Assembly: GCF_001513975.1 (NCBI RefSeq)
Contig: NZ_KQ947986.1
Span: 288,713 to 352,712 of the forward strand
Reading direction: 5' to 3'
Length of the DNA stretch: 64,000 nucleotides
DNA from: Streptomyces curacoi
GTDB taxonomy: Bacteria; Actinomycetota; Actinomycetes; Streptomycetales; Streptomycetaceae
Both the position numbers and the translations under genes were made by a program. The notes under the pieces were generated by a model. That model was not told where the DNA came from and ran no database searches. It saw only the letters and a list, made by a program, of their open reading frames with translations. This document shows, one piece after another, positions 41,657 to 50,294 of this stretch. The first letter of the stretch is position 1. Each line of letters begins with the position of its first letter.

Positions 41657-41844
41657 AACAACCGTACGGTCCGACAAAACGCCCGTACGGACGGAATGCA
41701 GCGATCCGGTGGTCGGTCGCGTCCTCATGCCCACAGCACACCTCCGGACGGTTCCGTGCCCGCCGCGCCGGGCACGATCAACTGCCGGGAGTGCCGGATT
41801 CGTACGGCACACTTGGGGCGCGAAGACCGACGTGAAGGATGGCT

Positions 41845-42438
41845 ATGCCGATCACACCTGCGACCGCGACACACAGTCCGTCGAACGGCGCCGCAGACGC
41901 GATTTTGCTGGAACTGGTCGACGAGAACGGTGTGACGATCGGCACCGCGGAGAAGCTCGCCGCCCACCAGCCGCCGGGGCAGCTGCACCGCGCCTTCTCC
42001 GTGTTCCTCTTCGACGAGTACGGCCGGCTGCTGCTCCAGCAGCGGGCGCTCGGGAAGTACCACTCCCCCGGCGTCTGGTCCAACACCTGCTGCGGTCACC
42101 CCTACCCCGGCGAGTCGCCCTTCGCGGCCGCGGCCCGGCGGACCCACGAGGAACTCGGGGTCTCCCCGTCGCTGCTCGCCGAGGCGGGCACCGTCCGCTA
42201 CAACCACCCGGACCCGGACTCGGGCCTGGTGGAGCAGGAGTACAACCACCTCTTCGTCGGCCTGGTGCAGTCCCCGCTGCAGCCGGACCCGGAGGAGGTG
42301 GGCGCGACGGCCTTCGTCACCGCCGACGAGCTGGCGGAGCGCCACGCGAAGGACACCTTCTCGTCCTGGTTCATGACCGTGCTGGACGCGGCCCGTCCCG
42401 CGATCAGGGAGCTGACGGGACCGTCGACCGGCTGGTGA
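41845..42438 (+). CDS. idi: Isopentenyl-diphosphate delta-isomerase, type I
   Basis: Nudix-fold isomerase of 197 residues interconverting IPP and DMAPP. The catalytic cysteine is Cys83 in SNTCCGHPYPGE and the catalytic glutamate is Glu132 in VEQEYNHLF; the reduced Nudix box lies around AAAARRTHEELGV. I chose ATG 41845 because GAAGG stands 6 nt upstream; an ATG two codons earlier overlaps that site. It lies about 10 kb from the hopanoid operon and on the other strand, but functionally balances the IPP/DMAPP pool used there. Confidence 0.95.
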   Translation: MPITPATATHSPSNGAADAILLELVDENGVTIGTAEKLAAHQPPGQLHRAFSVFLFDEYGRLLLQQRALGKYHSPGVWSNTCCGHPYPGESPFAAAARRTHEELGVSPSLLAEAGTVRYNHPDPDSGLVEQEYNHLFVGLVQSPLQPDPEEVGATAFVTADELAERHAKDTFSSWFMTVLDAARPAIRELTGPSTGW

Positions 42439-42444
42439 CGCGCC

Positions 42445-42990
42445 CTAGGGCACGTGGACGGGTTTGAGCGGCACGGCGGCCCAGATCACCTTGCCGCCGC
42501 TCGCCGTGTGCTCGACGTCGCATACGCCGCCCGCCTCCCGGGTGATCTCGCGCACCAGGAGCAGCCCGCGACCGCCGGTCTGGCCGTGGTCGGCCTCCAG
42601 GGCGGTCGGGCGGTAGGGGTGGTTGTCCTCGACGGACACCCGCAGCCAGTCGGCGCCGACGGCGACCTCCACGGCGAGCATCGGCGACAGCAGCGCCGCG
42701 TGCCGGACGGCGTTCGTGACCAGCTCCGAGACGATCAGCAACAGCCCCTGGACCAGGTCGTCGGAGACCGGCACGCCCTGCCGGTACAGCAGGTCCCGTA
42801 CGGCGTGCCGCGCCTGCGGGACCGAGGCCTCGACGGCGGGGGCGGTGAACCGCCAGACACCCTCGTACGGCAGTGGATTCGGCAGCTGCTGACCGAGGGT
42901 CTCGTCCGCGCCGCCCGCTGGGCGTGGGCCGGACCCGCGCCCGTGGTTCTCCATCGTCCGGTCGCCACCCTCGCGCTCGATTGTCACCAC
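42445..42990 (-). CDS. ATP-binding (anti-sigma/SpoIIAB-like) regulator
   Basis: HATPase_c_2 protein of 181 residues: N box LIVSELVTNAVRHA, G1-like VSVEDNHPYRP and G2 GGRGLLLVREI. Streptomycetes have dozens of such single-domain kinases, which regulate sigma factors through anti-sigma antagonists. No sigma factor or STAS gene is adjacent, so the partner is unknown. Residues 1-45 are probably disordered. The longest start is GTG 42990; ATG 42954 (residue 13) is a credible alternative. It converges on idi with only 6 nt between, where a GCCCTAGGGC palindrome spans the stop codons. Confidence 0.9.
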   Translation of the reverse strand: MVTIEREGGDRTMENHGRGSGPRPAGGADETLGQQLPNPLPYEGVWRFTAPAVEASVPQARHAVRDLLYRQGVPVSDDLVQGLLLIVSELVTNAVRHAALLSPMLAVEVAVGADWLRVSVEDNHPYRPTALEADHGQTGGRGLLLVREITREAGGVCDVEHTASGGKVIWAAVPLKPVHVP

Positions 42991-43200
42991 ACGTCGAGTG
43001 TTGGTAACGGGCAGGTCCGGACCGTAGAACTGAACACAAGTCGGCTGATATCGAGCGTTTCTGATCGTTGGCGTATGACACGGTCAGTTGTGGGACCGCT
43101 CCTGTCCCGCTGGTGCCGACTTGGCGAACTATTCGGGTTGTACGGGTTTGGCGTACGGCTTCCATCGGAGCTGCTGGATCGGCCGTTCGGCGCAGCCGGA

Positions 43201-43206
43201 TAGCAT
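43201..43206 (+). promoter_or_regulatory. -10 box of leaderless enoyl-CoA hydratase gene
   Basis: TAGCAT ends 7 nt before the ATG at 43214; no ribosome binding site is present, so the mRNA is probably leaderless. Confidence 0.48.
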
Positions 43207-43213
43207 CCGGCGC

Positions 43214-43963
43214 ATGGAGCCCCGCCTGCTGCACAGTGTCGTCGACTCGGTCGCCACCGTCGTCATCCACCATCCGGCCAAGCGCAACGCGATGACGGCC
43301 GCGATGTGGCGGGCGCTGCCGCCGCTGCTCGGCACGCTGGCCGCCGATCCGGACGTACGGGCGCTGGTGCTGACCGGTGAGGGCGCGACGTTCTGCGCGG
43401 GTGCCGACATCTCCACCCTCCAGGGGTCGCCTCAGGAGGCGCAGGGCCTGGCCGTGGCAGCGGAGGAGGCGCTGGCCGCCTTCCCGAAGCCGACGCTGGC
43501 GGCGGTCCGGGGGCACTGCGTGGGCGGCGGGTCGCAGCTCGCCGCGGCATGCGATCTGCGGTTCGCCGAGGAGGGCTCGCTGTTCGGGGTGACGCCGGCC
43601 AAGCTCGGGATCGTCTATCCGGCCTCGTCCACGCGGCGGTTGGTGTCGCTGGTGGGACCGGCCACCACCAAGTACCTGTTGTTCTCGGGCGAGTTGATCG
43701 GCACGGAGCGGGCGCTGCGTACGGGCCTCCTGGACGAGGTGCTGCCCGAGGGCGAACTCGGCAAGCGGGTCGCGGAGTTCACCCGGATCCTGGTGTCGCG
43801 CTCCCAGCTGACGCAGGCCGCGGCGAAGGAGTTCGCGGACGGGCGCACCGACCGGGACGACCACTGGGCGGCGCAGGCGCGCGGCAGCGGCGACACCGCG
43901 GAGGGGGTCGCCGCCTTCCTGGAGCGCAGGCAGCCGCGCTTCACCTGGACTACGTCAGAGTGA
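43214..43963 (+). CDS. Enoyl-CoA hydratase/isomerase family protein
   Basis: Crotonase-fold enzyme of 249 residues. The oxyanion-hole blocks are FCAGADIS and VRGHCVGGGSQLAAACDLR, followed by FGVTPAKLGIVYP. The usual catalytic glutamates at the hydratase positions are not obvious (KLGIVYP instead of a Glu-containing block), so isomerase or other crotonase activity is possible. ATG 43214 follows a -10 box by 7 nt. The 3' end overlaps the DJ-1 gene on the other strand by 14 nt. Confidence 0.9.
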   Translation: MEPRLLHSVVDSVATVVIHHPAKRNAMTAAMWRALPPLLGTLAADPDVRALVLTGEGATFCAGADISTLQGSPQEAQGLAVAAEEALAAFPKPTLAAVRGHCVGGGSQLAAACDLRFAEEGSLFGVTPAKLGIVYPASSTRRLVSLVGPATTKYLLFSGELIGTERALRTGLLDEVLPEGELGKRVAEFTRILVSRSQLTQAAAKEFADGRTDRDDHWAAQARGSGDTAEGVAAFLERRQPRFTWTTSE

Positions 43964-44584
43964 AACGGCTCTTCGTACGGAACTCCTCGACGAGGTGCGC
44001 GGGCGCCTTCTGCGGAGAGCCCGCGTCGTAGGGCGGCTGGGGGTCGTACTCGATCATCAGCTGGACGGCCTGGGCGTGTTCGTCGCCGGCGATCCTGCCG
44101 ACGAGGGCGAGCCCCATGTCGATGCCGGAGGAGACGCCGGCCGCGGTGACGTACTTGCCGTCGGTCACCACCCGCTCGCCGGTGGGCTCGGCGCCGTACT
44201 GCCGCAGGAAGTCCGCGGCGAGCCAGTGGCAGGTGGCGCGGCGGCCCCGCAGCAGGCCCGCGGCGGCCAGCAGCAGCGAGCCGGAGCAGACGGACGTCGT
44301 CCAGGTGGTGCTCGCGTCGACCGCCCGCAGCCAGTCCAGCAGGGCCTTGTTCTCGGCCTGGGCGAAGGTGCCGGGTCCGCCGGCCACCACGACGGCGTCG
44401 GGGTGCGGAACCTCCTCCAGGGACTTGTCCGCGGTGAGGGCGAGGAACCCGTCTCGGTGCGTACGGGACCGGCCTTCTCGGCCACGAAGTCGATGCGCAC
44501 GTCGGGGAGACGGCTCAGGACCTCGTAGGGCCCTACGACGTCCAGGGCGGTGAAACGGTCGTAGACGACCATCGCGATCTGCAT
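43950..44584 (-). pseudogene. DJ-1/PfpI family protein, frameshifted
   Basis: DJ-1/PfpI-type protein of about 210 residues in two frames. The N-terminal part (MQIAMVVYDRFTALDVVGP, then FVAEKAGPVRTETG) is read from ATG 44584, preceded by AAGGGGG. The C-terminal part (VVVAGGPGTF, then TTSVCSGSLLLAAAGLL with the nucleophile Cys) follows after a frame change at about 44448-44450. Adding one G to the GGG run restores one frame. It sits 11 nt after the GlxA-type regulator gene in the same direction, whose N domain has the same fold. Possible activities are amidase or isonitrile hydratase-like. Real mutation or sequencing error cannot be told apart here. Confidence 0.82.
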
Positions 44585-44595
44585 GGGTTCCCCCT

Positions 44596-45564
44596 TCAGC
44601 GGGCTTCGGTGGCCAGGACGGGACGGAACCGGCGGCGGTACTCGACCGGGGCCGTCCCGAGGGTTCTGACGAAGGCGCGCCGCATGGCTTCGGGGGTGCC
44701 GTAGCCGCTGGCGCGGGAGATCTCCTCGACGCCGTCGCTGGTGTCCTCCAGGAGGCGGCGGGCGTGTTCGAGGCGGACCCGGTCGACGTACCGGCCGGGC
44801 GTCATACCGGTCTCGGTCTGAAAGGCGCGGGCGAAGTGGCGCGGCGAGAGACTCGCGCGGGCGGCGAGCGCCTCCACGGTCAGGTCGGCGTCGGGATGCT
44901 CGGTGATCCAGCGCTGGACTTCCCTCAGGGGTTCGCGCTGGGCGGTCTGGGCGGCGAGCTGGGCGCTGAACTGGGCCTGGTTCCCGGGCCGGCGCAGGAA
45001 GACGACCAGGTGGCGGGCTATGGCGAGGGCCGCATCCCGGCCCAGGTCGTCCTCGACCAGGGCGAGGGCGAGGTCGATGCCCGAGGTCACGCCGGCGGAT
45101 GTGGCGACATGTCCGTCGCGTACGTAGATGGGGTCCGGGTCGACCTCGACGGCCGGGTGGTCGCGGGCGAGCTTGTCGCAGTACGCCCAGTGGGTCGTGG
45201 CGCGGTGGCCGTCCAGCAGGCCCGCCGCGGCGAGCAGAATCGCGCCGGTGCAGACGGAGACCAGACGCTTCGCACCGGGGCCGTGCTCGCGCAGCCAGTC
45301 GGTCAGACCCGGCTGAGGACTGCGCGTGCCCTGGCCGCCCGGGACGACGAGGGTGTGCGCGTCGAGCCGGTCGCCGAGGGCCTGGTCCGGTACGACGGTC
45401 AGGCCGCTGGAGGTGCGTACGGGAGCGCCGTCCAGGGAGGCCGTGCGGATGCGATACGTGCCCGGAGTGTGCTTCTCGGCCCCCGTGAAGACCTCCAACG
45501 GCCCTGTGACATCGAGGCTCTGCACGTCGTCGAAGAGCACGAAGAGAACGGTTCGCTGCGCCAT
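44596..45564 (-). CDS. GlxA family AraC-type transcriptional regulator
   Basis: Regulator of 322 residues: an N-terminal DJ-1/class-I amidotransferase-like domain (TVLFVLFDDVQSLDVTGPLE, VPGGQGTRSP, SVCTGAILLAAAGLLDG) and a C-terminal AraC helix-turn-helix pair (from about LTVEALAARASLSPRHFARA through ISRASGYGTPEAMRRAFV). ATG 45564 is the natural domain start. The gene is followed after 11 nt by the frameshifted DJ-1 gene, a likely target and co-transcribed partner. It diverges from the SCO6745-family gene. Confidence 0.94.
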   Translation of the reverse strand: MAQRTVLFVLFDDVQSLDVTGPLEVFTGAEKHTPGTYRIRTASLDGAPVRTSSGLTVVPDQALGDRLDAHTLVVPGGQGTRSPQPGLTDWLREHGPGAKRLVSVCTGAILLAAAGLLDGHRATTHWAYCDKLARDHPAVEVDPDPIYVRDGHVATSAGVTSGIDLALALVEDDLGRDAALAIARHLVVFLRRPGNQAQFSAQLAAQTAQREPLREVQRWITEHPDADLTVEALAARASLSPRHFARAFQTETGMTPGRYVDRVRLEHARRLLEDTSDGVEEISRASGYGTPEAMRRAFVRTLGTAPVEYRRRFRPVLATEAR

Positions 45565-45664
45565 GCCAACGATTCTTCGGACCCCGCCGTACAGCCGCAA
45601 TGACGAGCTCCCCACCTTTTCTGCCATGCCGCGCGCACCCCTGATGGCCGTACCAAGCGGTTGG

Positions 45665-45670
45665 TAACCT
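45665..45670 (+). promoter_or_regulatory. -10 box of leaderless SCO6745-family gene
   Basis: TAACCT ends 6 nt before ATG 45677. No ribosome binding site lies between. Confidence 0.45.
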
Positions 45671-45676
45671 CCGACC

Positions 45677-46546
45677 ATGACGACTGCCACCCTTGAGCCG
45701 CGTGCCGGCCGCCGCTGCCACAACGTGCTCAACACCCTGCACGCGACGTCCTACTTCGCCCCCGAACTCGGCAAGGAACTGGCCGCCCTGGGGATCACGC
45801 ACCCCCGGGCCGTGAACTTCGCGGTACGCGCGGCCGCGCTGGGGCCGGTTGGTGCGGGCGCGGTGACGGCGATGTTCTACAACTACAACCACACTCTGGT
45901 GGCCCGGCACGTCCCCGCGGTCTGGGCGATCGCCTCGCCCGAGGACGTCCTGGCGGCACGCGCGCGTGCGGTCGACGCGTCGCTGCGGCGGCTGCTCGGC
46001 GAGGAGACGGTGACGTCCCCGGAGATGTCGGAGGCCGCACGGCTCGCGCTCCGGGCCACCGAGGCCTGTTCCCGCAGCGCCCGGCCGCTCTACTCGGCCC
46101 ACGCCGACCTGCCGGTCCCCGAGGAGCCGCACCTGGCCTACGTCCACGCCGCCACGCTGCTGCGCGAACACCGGGGCGACGGGCATCTCGCCGTGCTGAT
46201 GTCCAACGGGCTCGACGGTCTCGAAGCGGTGGTCACCCACACCGCGACCGGCAAGGGAATGGCACCGAAGTGGGTGTTCACCACGCGTGGCTGGACCCAG
46301 GAGGACTGGGACGCGGCGTCCGAACGACTGCGTGGGCGCGGGCTGCTGGACGGTACGGGCGAGCTGACGTCGGAGGGCATCGCCCTGCGCGCCGAGATCG
46401 AGTCCGAGACGGACCGCCTGGACCGGGCACCGTACGAGCACCTCGGAGCGCAGGGGGTGGCACGGCTGACGGAACTCGGAACCACCTTCGCCCAGACGGC
46501 GGCACTGGCGGGCGCCTTCCCGGCGGACCTGATCGGCAAGGGCTGA
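45677..46546 (+). CDS. SCO6745 family protein
   Basis: Protein of 289 residues matching the actinomycete family NCBI names after SCO6745, seen from memory. The N-terminal two thirds are helical (RRCHNVLNTLHATSYFAPE at the start, MFYNYNHTLVARHVPAVW). The last third contains a winged-helix-like region (WTQEDWDAASERLRGRGLLD, then LTSEGIALRAEIE), which resembles a MarR-type wing. The family is uncharacterised; a regulator or DNA-binding role is only suggested by the wing. It probably has a leaderless mRNA. Confidence 0.82.
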   Translation: MTTATLEPRAGRRCHNVLNTLHATSYFAPELGKELAALGITHPRAVNFAVRAAALGPVGAGAVTAMFYNYNHTLVARHVPAVWAIASPEDVLAARARAVDASLRRLLGEETVTSPEMSEAARLALRATEACSRSARPLYSAHADLPVPEEPHLAYVHAATLLREHRGDGHLAVLMSNGLDGLEAVVTHTATGKGMAPKWVFTTRGWTQEDWDAASERLRGRGLLDGTGELTSEGIALRAEIESETDRLDRAPYEHLGAQGVARLTELGTTFAQTAALAGAFPADLIGKG

Positions 46547-46935
46547 CTGCGGCTGGGGGGGGTGAGTCGCCCCAGGCGGCACAACTGCGTGCGGCTGGGC
46601 GGACATGGCTGGCTGCCGGAGCCACGCGCGGCTGCACGGACCCGCAGTCGCCCACGGCGGCAAGGGGACGTGTCGGGGGGTGTCCGCCCGCAGTGGCCGG
46701 CGTCGACACGCGGCACCTCCTGGCCCAAGGGGGCCGCCGGTCCGAGGACGGACACCCCCCCGGCGCGGCCCCGACCCACAACCGCACCCCAGGCGCTACG
46801 CGCACCCCCACCCAGCCCCCACAGGCCGCCGCAGGCATCGCACGCGAACCCCCACCCGCATGCACCCACCCTGCATGGCCCGCCCGAGCCGCGGTACCCG
46901 GTCCTCGACCGGACGTAGTGAACCGGAGAGGAAAG
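46547..46935. other. Intergenic region with a long inverted repeat
   Basis: No gene is seen in this 389-nt stretch. It holds the inverted repeat listed separately and the promoter of the LPFR small-protein gene. GC-rich frames crossing it look non-coding. Confidence 0.5.
46675..46760. repeat. 12-bp inverted repeat with 62-nt spacer
   Basis: GGGGGGTGTCCG (46675-46686) and CGGACACCCCCC (46749-46760) are exact reverse complements. The 62-nt spacer contains further GC-rich pairing. It may form a structured RNA end after the SCO6745-family gene or a terminator. Confidence 0.7.
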
Positions 46936-47076
46936 GTGAACCTAGTGTTCCGTGCAATCGCAGACGTGTTGCGACAGATCGGCGGCGCCATCGCCACCGT
47001 GGTGACGCTGCCGTTCCGGGCCCTGGCCCGGCTCTTCGGAGGTGCCTCGGGCAGTACGCGCAGCCGCAGGGCCTGA
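46936..47076 (+). CDS. LPFR motif small protein
   Basis: Small protein of 46 residues (starts MNLVFRAIADVLRQIGG, contains TLPFRALARLFGG, ends basic STRSRRA). One amphipathic or membrane-associating helix spans most of it. It matches, from memory, the small actinomycete family named for its LPFR motif; no function is known. GTG 46936 has GGAG 7 nt upstream; another GTG at 46945 is possible. The gene stands alone before tex. Confidence 0.82.
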   Translation: MNLVFRAIADVLRQIGGAIATVVTLPFRALARLFGGASGSTRSRRA

Positions 47077-47179
47077 TTCCGTCCCGCCGCGACCGGCCGG
47101 GGAGCCGCCCTGATCCCCGGTTGTCGGTGTCACCTGCCACAATTGCCGCGCAACCTCAGTGAGAAGGCGGGACGGGATC

Positions 47180-49558
47180 GTGACGACACCCCTCGTAGGG
47201 TCCATCGAAGGCAGGATCGCCGCGGAGCTCGGCGTACGAGAGCGGCAGGTGAAGGCTGCCGTAGAGCTGCTCGACGGCGGTTCGACGGTGCCCTTCATCG
47301 CCCGCTACCGCAAAGAAGCGACCGAGATGCTCGACGACGCGCAGCTGCGCACGATCGAGGAGCGGCTGCGCTATCTGCGGGAGCTGGAGGAGCGGCGGAC
47401 CGCGATCCTCGACTCGGTGCGCGAGCAGGGCAAGCTGACCGAGGAGCTGGAGGCCCGGATCCGGGGCGCCGAGACCAAGGCGCGTCTGGAGGACATCTAT
47501 CTGCCGTACAAGCCGAAGCGGCGGACCAAGGCGCAGATCGCCCGCGAGGCGGGACTCGAGCCGCTCGCGGAGGGGCTGCTCAGTGACCCGACGGTCGAGC
47601 CGCTCGCCGCTGCCGCCGCGTTCGTCGACGCCGACAAGGGTGTCGCCGACCCGCAGGCCGCCCTCGACGGCGCCCGGGCGATCCTCACCGAGCGTTTCTC
47701 GGAGGACGCCGACCTGATCGGTGAGCTGCGCGAGCGCATGTGGGTGCGCGGCCGGCTGGCGGCGAAGGTGCGGGAGGGCAAGGAGGAGGCGGGCGCCAAG
47801 TTCGCCGACTACTTCGACTTCGCCGAGCCGTTCACCGAGCTGCCCTCGCACCGCATCCTGGCGATGCTGCGCGGCGAGAAGGAGGAGATCCTCGACCTCG
47901 TCCTGGAGCCCGAGGAGCCCACGGACGGTCCGTCGTCGTACGAGGGGATCGTCGCGTCGAAGTTCGGGATCGCCAACCGGGGCCGCCCCGCCGACAAGTG
48001 GCTGACGGACACGGTCCGCTGGGCCTGGCGGACCCGGATCCTCGTCCACCTCGGCATCGACCTGCGGCTGCGCCTGCGCACGGCCGCCGAGGACGAGGCG
48101 GTCAACGTGTTCGCGGCCAACCTCCGCGACCTCCTGCTCGCCGCCCCCGCCGGCACGCGCGCGACGCTGGGCCTGGACCCGGGCTTCCGTACGGGCGTGA
48201 AGGTCGCGGTGGTCGACGCGACCGGCAAGGTCGTCGCCACGGACGTCATCTACCCGCACGTCCCGGCCAACAAGTGGGACGAGGCCATCGCCAAGCTGGC
48301 CCGGCTGGCGAAGGAGCACGCGGTCGAGCTGGTGGCGATCGGCAACGGCACGGCGTCCCGCGAGACGGACAAGCTCGCCGGTGAACTGATCAACAGGCAC
48401 CCGGAGTTGAAGCTCACCAAGGTGATGGTGTCCGAGGCGGGCGCCTCGGTGTACTCGGCGTCGGCGTTCGCCTCACAGGAGCTGCCCGACATGGACGTGT
48501 CGCTGCGCGGCGCGGTCTCGATCGCCCGCCGTCTGCAGGACCCGCTGGCCGAGCTGGTGAAGATCGACCCGAAGTCGATCGGCGTCGGCCAGTACCAGCA
48601 CGACCTGTCCGAGGTGAAGCTGTCGCGCTCGCTGGACGCGGTCGTGGAGGACTGTGTGAACGGCGTCGGCGTCGACGTCAACACCGCCTCCGCGCCCCTG
48701 CTCGCGCGCGTCTCCGGCATCACCTCGGGGCTGGCCGAGAACATCGTGGCGCACCGGGACGCCAACGGCCCGTTCACCTCCCGCGCGCAGCTGAAGAACG
48801 TGGCGCGGCTCGGCCCGAAGGCCTACGAGCAGTGCGCCGGCTTCCTGCGCATCCGCGGCGGCGTCGACCCGCTGGACGCCTCCAGCGTGCACCCCGAGGC
48901 GTACCCGGTCGTCCGGCGGATGGTGAAGACCACGGGCCAGGAGGTGGCCGCGCTCATCGGCAACACGGGCGTGCTGCGCTCGCTGAAGCCGCAGGACTTC
49001 GTGGACGAGACGTTCGGTCTGCCGACCGTGACCGACATCCTCAAGGAGCTGGAGAAGCCGGGCCGCGACCCGCGACCCGCCTTCAAGACGGCCACCTTCA
49101 AGGAGGGCGTGGAGAAGATCTCCGACCTGGCGTCCGGGATGGTCCTGGAGGGCGTCGTGACGAACGTGGCGGCGTTCGGGGCGTTCGTGGACGTCGGTGT
49201 CCACCAGGACGGGCTGGTGCACGTCTCCGCCATGTCGAAGACATTCGTCAAGGACCCGCGGGACGTGGTCAAGCCCGGCGACATCGTCAAGGTGAAGGTC
49301 CTCGACGTGGACATTCCACGCAAGCGGATCTCCCTGACGCTGCGGCTCGACGACGAGGCGGCTCCGCAAGGCCCGCAGCAGGGCGGGGGCGGCGGCGAGC
49401 GCCGGCAGCGGGGCGGACGGCCGCCGCAGCAGCGGCAGGGACGCGGCGGTGGTGGCGGTGGCGGCGGTTCGCGCCAGGCGCCGCCCCCGGCCAACAGCGC
49501 GATGGCTGACGCACTGCGCCGCGCGGGTCTGCTCGACCCGAAGCAGGGCAGGCGCTGA
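47180..49558 (+). CDS. tex: Tex family RNA-binding transcriptional accessory protein
   Basis: Large nucleic-acid-binding protein of 792 residues. N-terminal Tex helical region ([20 protein letters not shown]), a YqgF/RNase H-like domain ([20 protein letters not shown]), helix-hairpin-helix motifs ([19 protein letters not shown]) and a C-terminal S1 domain ([20 protein letters not shown], then HVSAMS). A Gly/Arg/Gln-rich tail of about 70 residues follows, longer than in many Tex proteins and likely to bind RNA. The start is GTG 47180. Tex affects transcription and RNA handling; targets are unknown here. Confidence 0.96.
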   Translation: MTTPLVGSIEGRIAAELGVRERQVKAAVELLDGGSTVPFIARYRKEATEMLDDAQLRTIEERLRYLRELEERRTAILDSVREQGKLTEELEARIRGAETKARLEDIYLPYKPKRRTKAQIAREAGLEPLAEGLLSDPTVEPLAAAAAFVDADKGVADPQAALDGARAILTERFSEDADLIGELRERMWVRGRLAAKVREGKEEAGAKFADYFDFAEPFTELPSHRILAMLRGEKEEILDLVLEPEEPTDGPSSYEGIVASKFGIANRGRPADKWLTDTVRWAWRTRILVHLGIDLRLRLRTAAEDEAVNVFAANLRDLLLAAPAGTRATLGLDPGFRTGVKVAVVDATGKVVATDVIYPHVPANKWDEAIAKLARLAKEHAVELVAIGNGTASRETDKLAGELINRHPELKLTKVMVSEAGASVYSASAFASQELPDMDVSLRGAVSIARRLQDPLAELVKIDPKSIGVGQYQHDLSEVKLSRSLDAVVEDCVNGVGVDVNTASAPLLARVSGITSGLAENIVAHRDANGPFTSRAQLKNVARLGPKAYEQCAGFLRIRGGVDPLDASSVHPEAYPVVRRMVKTTGQEVAALIGNTGVLRSLKPQDFVDETFGLPTVTDILKELEKPGRDPRPAFKTATFKEGVEKISDLASGMVLEGVVTNVAAFGAFVDVGVHQDGLVHVSAMSKTFVKDPRDVVKPGDIVKVKVLDVDIPRKRISLTLRLDDEAAPQGPQQGGGGGERRQRGGRPPQQRQGRGGGGGGGGSRQAPPPANSAMADALRRAGLLDPKQGRR

Positions 49559-49569
49559 GACGACACGCG

Positions 49570-49607
49570 GGCCCGGACGCTCCGGTACGACTCGGAGGGT
49601 CCGGGCC
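49570..49607 (+). terminator. Terminator of tex
   Basis: GGCCCGGAC (49570-49578) pairs with GTCCGGGCC (49599-49607), with additional GCTCCG/CGGAG pairing inside, 12 nt after the tex stop. Confidence 0.85.
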
Positions 49608-49617
49608 TGTTCGCCCG

Positions 49618-49623
49618 TAGGGT
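49618..49623 (+). promoter_or_regulatory. -10 box of leaderless glycolipid-binding gene
   Basis: TAGGGT ends 6 nt before ATG 49630 and lies right after the tex terminator; no ribosome binding site is seen. Confidence 0.5.
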
Positions 49624-49629
49624 GACGCC

Positions 49630-50202
49630 ATGCCGACGTCGCGCGTCATCACCTGGGAAGTGTCGGAGAGCCACGGCATCGAGACCGCCTGGATCGACCT
49701 CGGCGGCGGCTCGCTGCGGGCCCGCGGCCGGGCGGTCGGGACGAAGCCGGAGCCGTACTGGATCGCGTACGAACTCGACACGGCCGACGCCTTCGTGACG
49801 CGTCGGCTGCACGTCGGCGTCGAGTCCGCGGCCGGAGCTCGCACGCTCGACCTGCGCCATGACGGAGCGGGTCGCTGGACGGCGAACGGTGAGCGTCTGC
49901 CCGACATGGAGGGCGCCGTCGACTGCGACCTGGGCCTGTGCCCCCTCACCAACACGATGCCGGTGCTGCGTCACCGGCTCCATCTCGTGCCCGGCACACA
50001 GGAGTTGCTGATGGCCTGGGTGTCGGTCCCGGACCTGACCGTGCTGCCGTCGCGGCAGACCTACACACACCTGGGGCACGGGAGGATCCGCTTCGTCTCC
50101 GGCGACTTCCGCAGCGACCTCGGCTTCGACGAGGACGGCTTCGTCGTGGACTACCCGGGGCTGGCGACGCGACTCGGCCAGTCCGCAGGGCGCGGCTGTT
50201 GA
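49630..50202 (+). CDS. Putative glycolipid-binding domain protein
   Basis: Protein of 190 residues corresponding to the putative glycolipid-binding family (PF06475-like). It is mostly beta-strand: YWIAYELDTADAFVTRRLHV, DGAGRWTANGERLPDMEGAV with DLGLCPLTNTMPVLRHRL, and a C-terminal YTHLGHGRIRFVSGDFRSDL. It is related to Pseudomonas proteins of the same family and its ligand is unproven. No signal peptide is visible. The transcript is probably leaderless. Confidence 0.88.
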   Translation: MPTSRVITWEVSESHGIETAWIDLGGGSLRARGRAVGTKPEPYWIAYELDTADAFVTRRLHVGVESAAGARTLDLRHDGAGRWTANGERLPDMEGAVDCDLGLCPLTNTMPVLRHRLHLVPGTQELLMAWVSVPDLTVLPSRQTYTHLGHGRIRFVSGDFRSDLGFDEDGFVVDYPGLATRLGQSAGRGC

Positions 50203-50294
50203 GCCAGGTGCAGTAGCACGGGCGGCTGCGCCCTGGGGGGGCGGGCGAAGCTGGACGCCCAGTCCCCGTTCCCGCCGCCGCTCCGGGAGAGCCC

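Noticed and set aside
41657-41700. Twin CCGTACGG palindromes after the CDF gene
   Set aside because: GTACGG-type octamers are very frequent in GC-rich Streptomyces DNA and the spacing gives no stable hairpin. Not listed as a terminator.
43950-44584. Programmed frameshifting in the DJ-1 gene
   Set aside because: No slippery heptamer or downstream structure is evident, and two other genes in the window show the same one-base loss, so error or mutation is more likely.
46270-47076. Long reading of the LPFR gene as a 268-residue protein
   Set aside because: It would overlap the SCO6745-family gene and the non-coding gap. The good ribosome binding site and the conserved region begin only at 46936.
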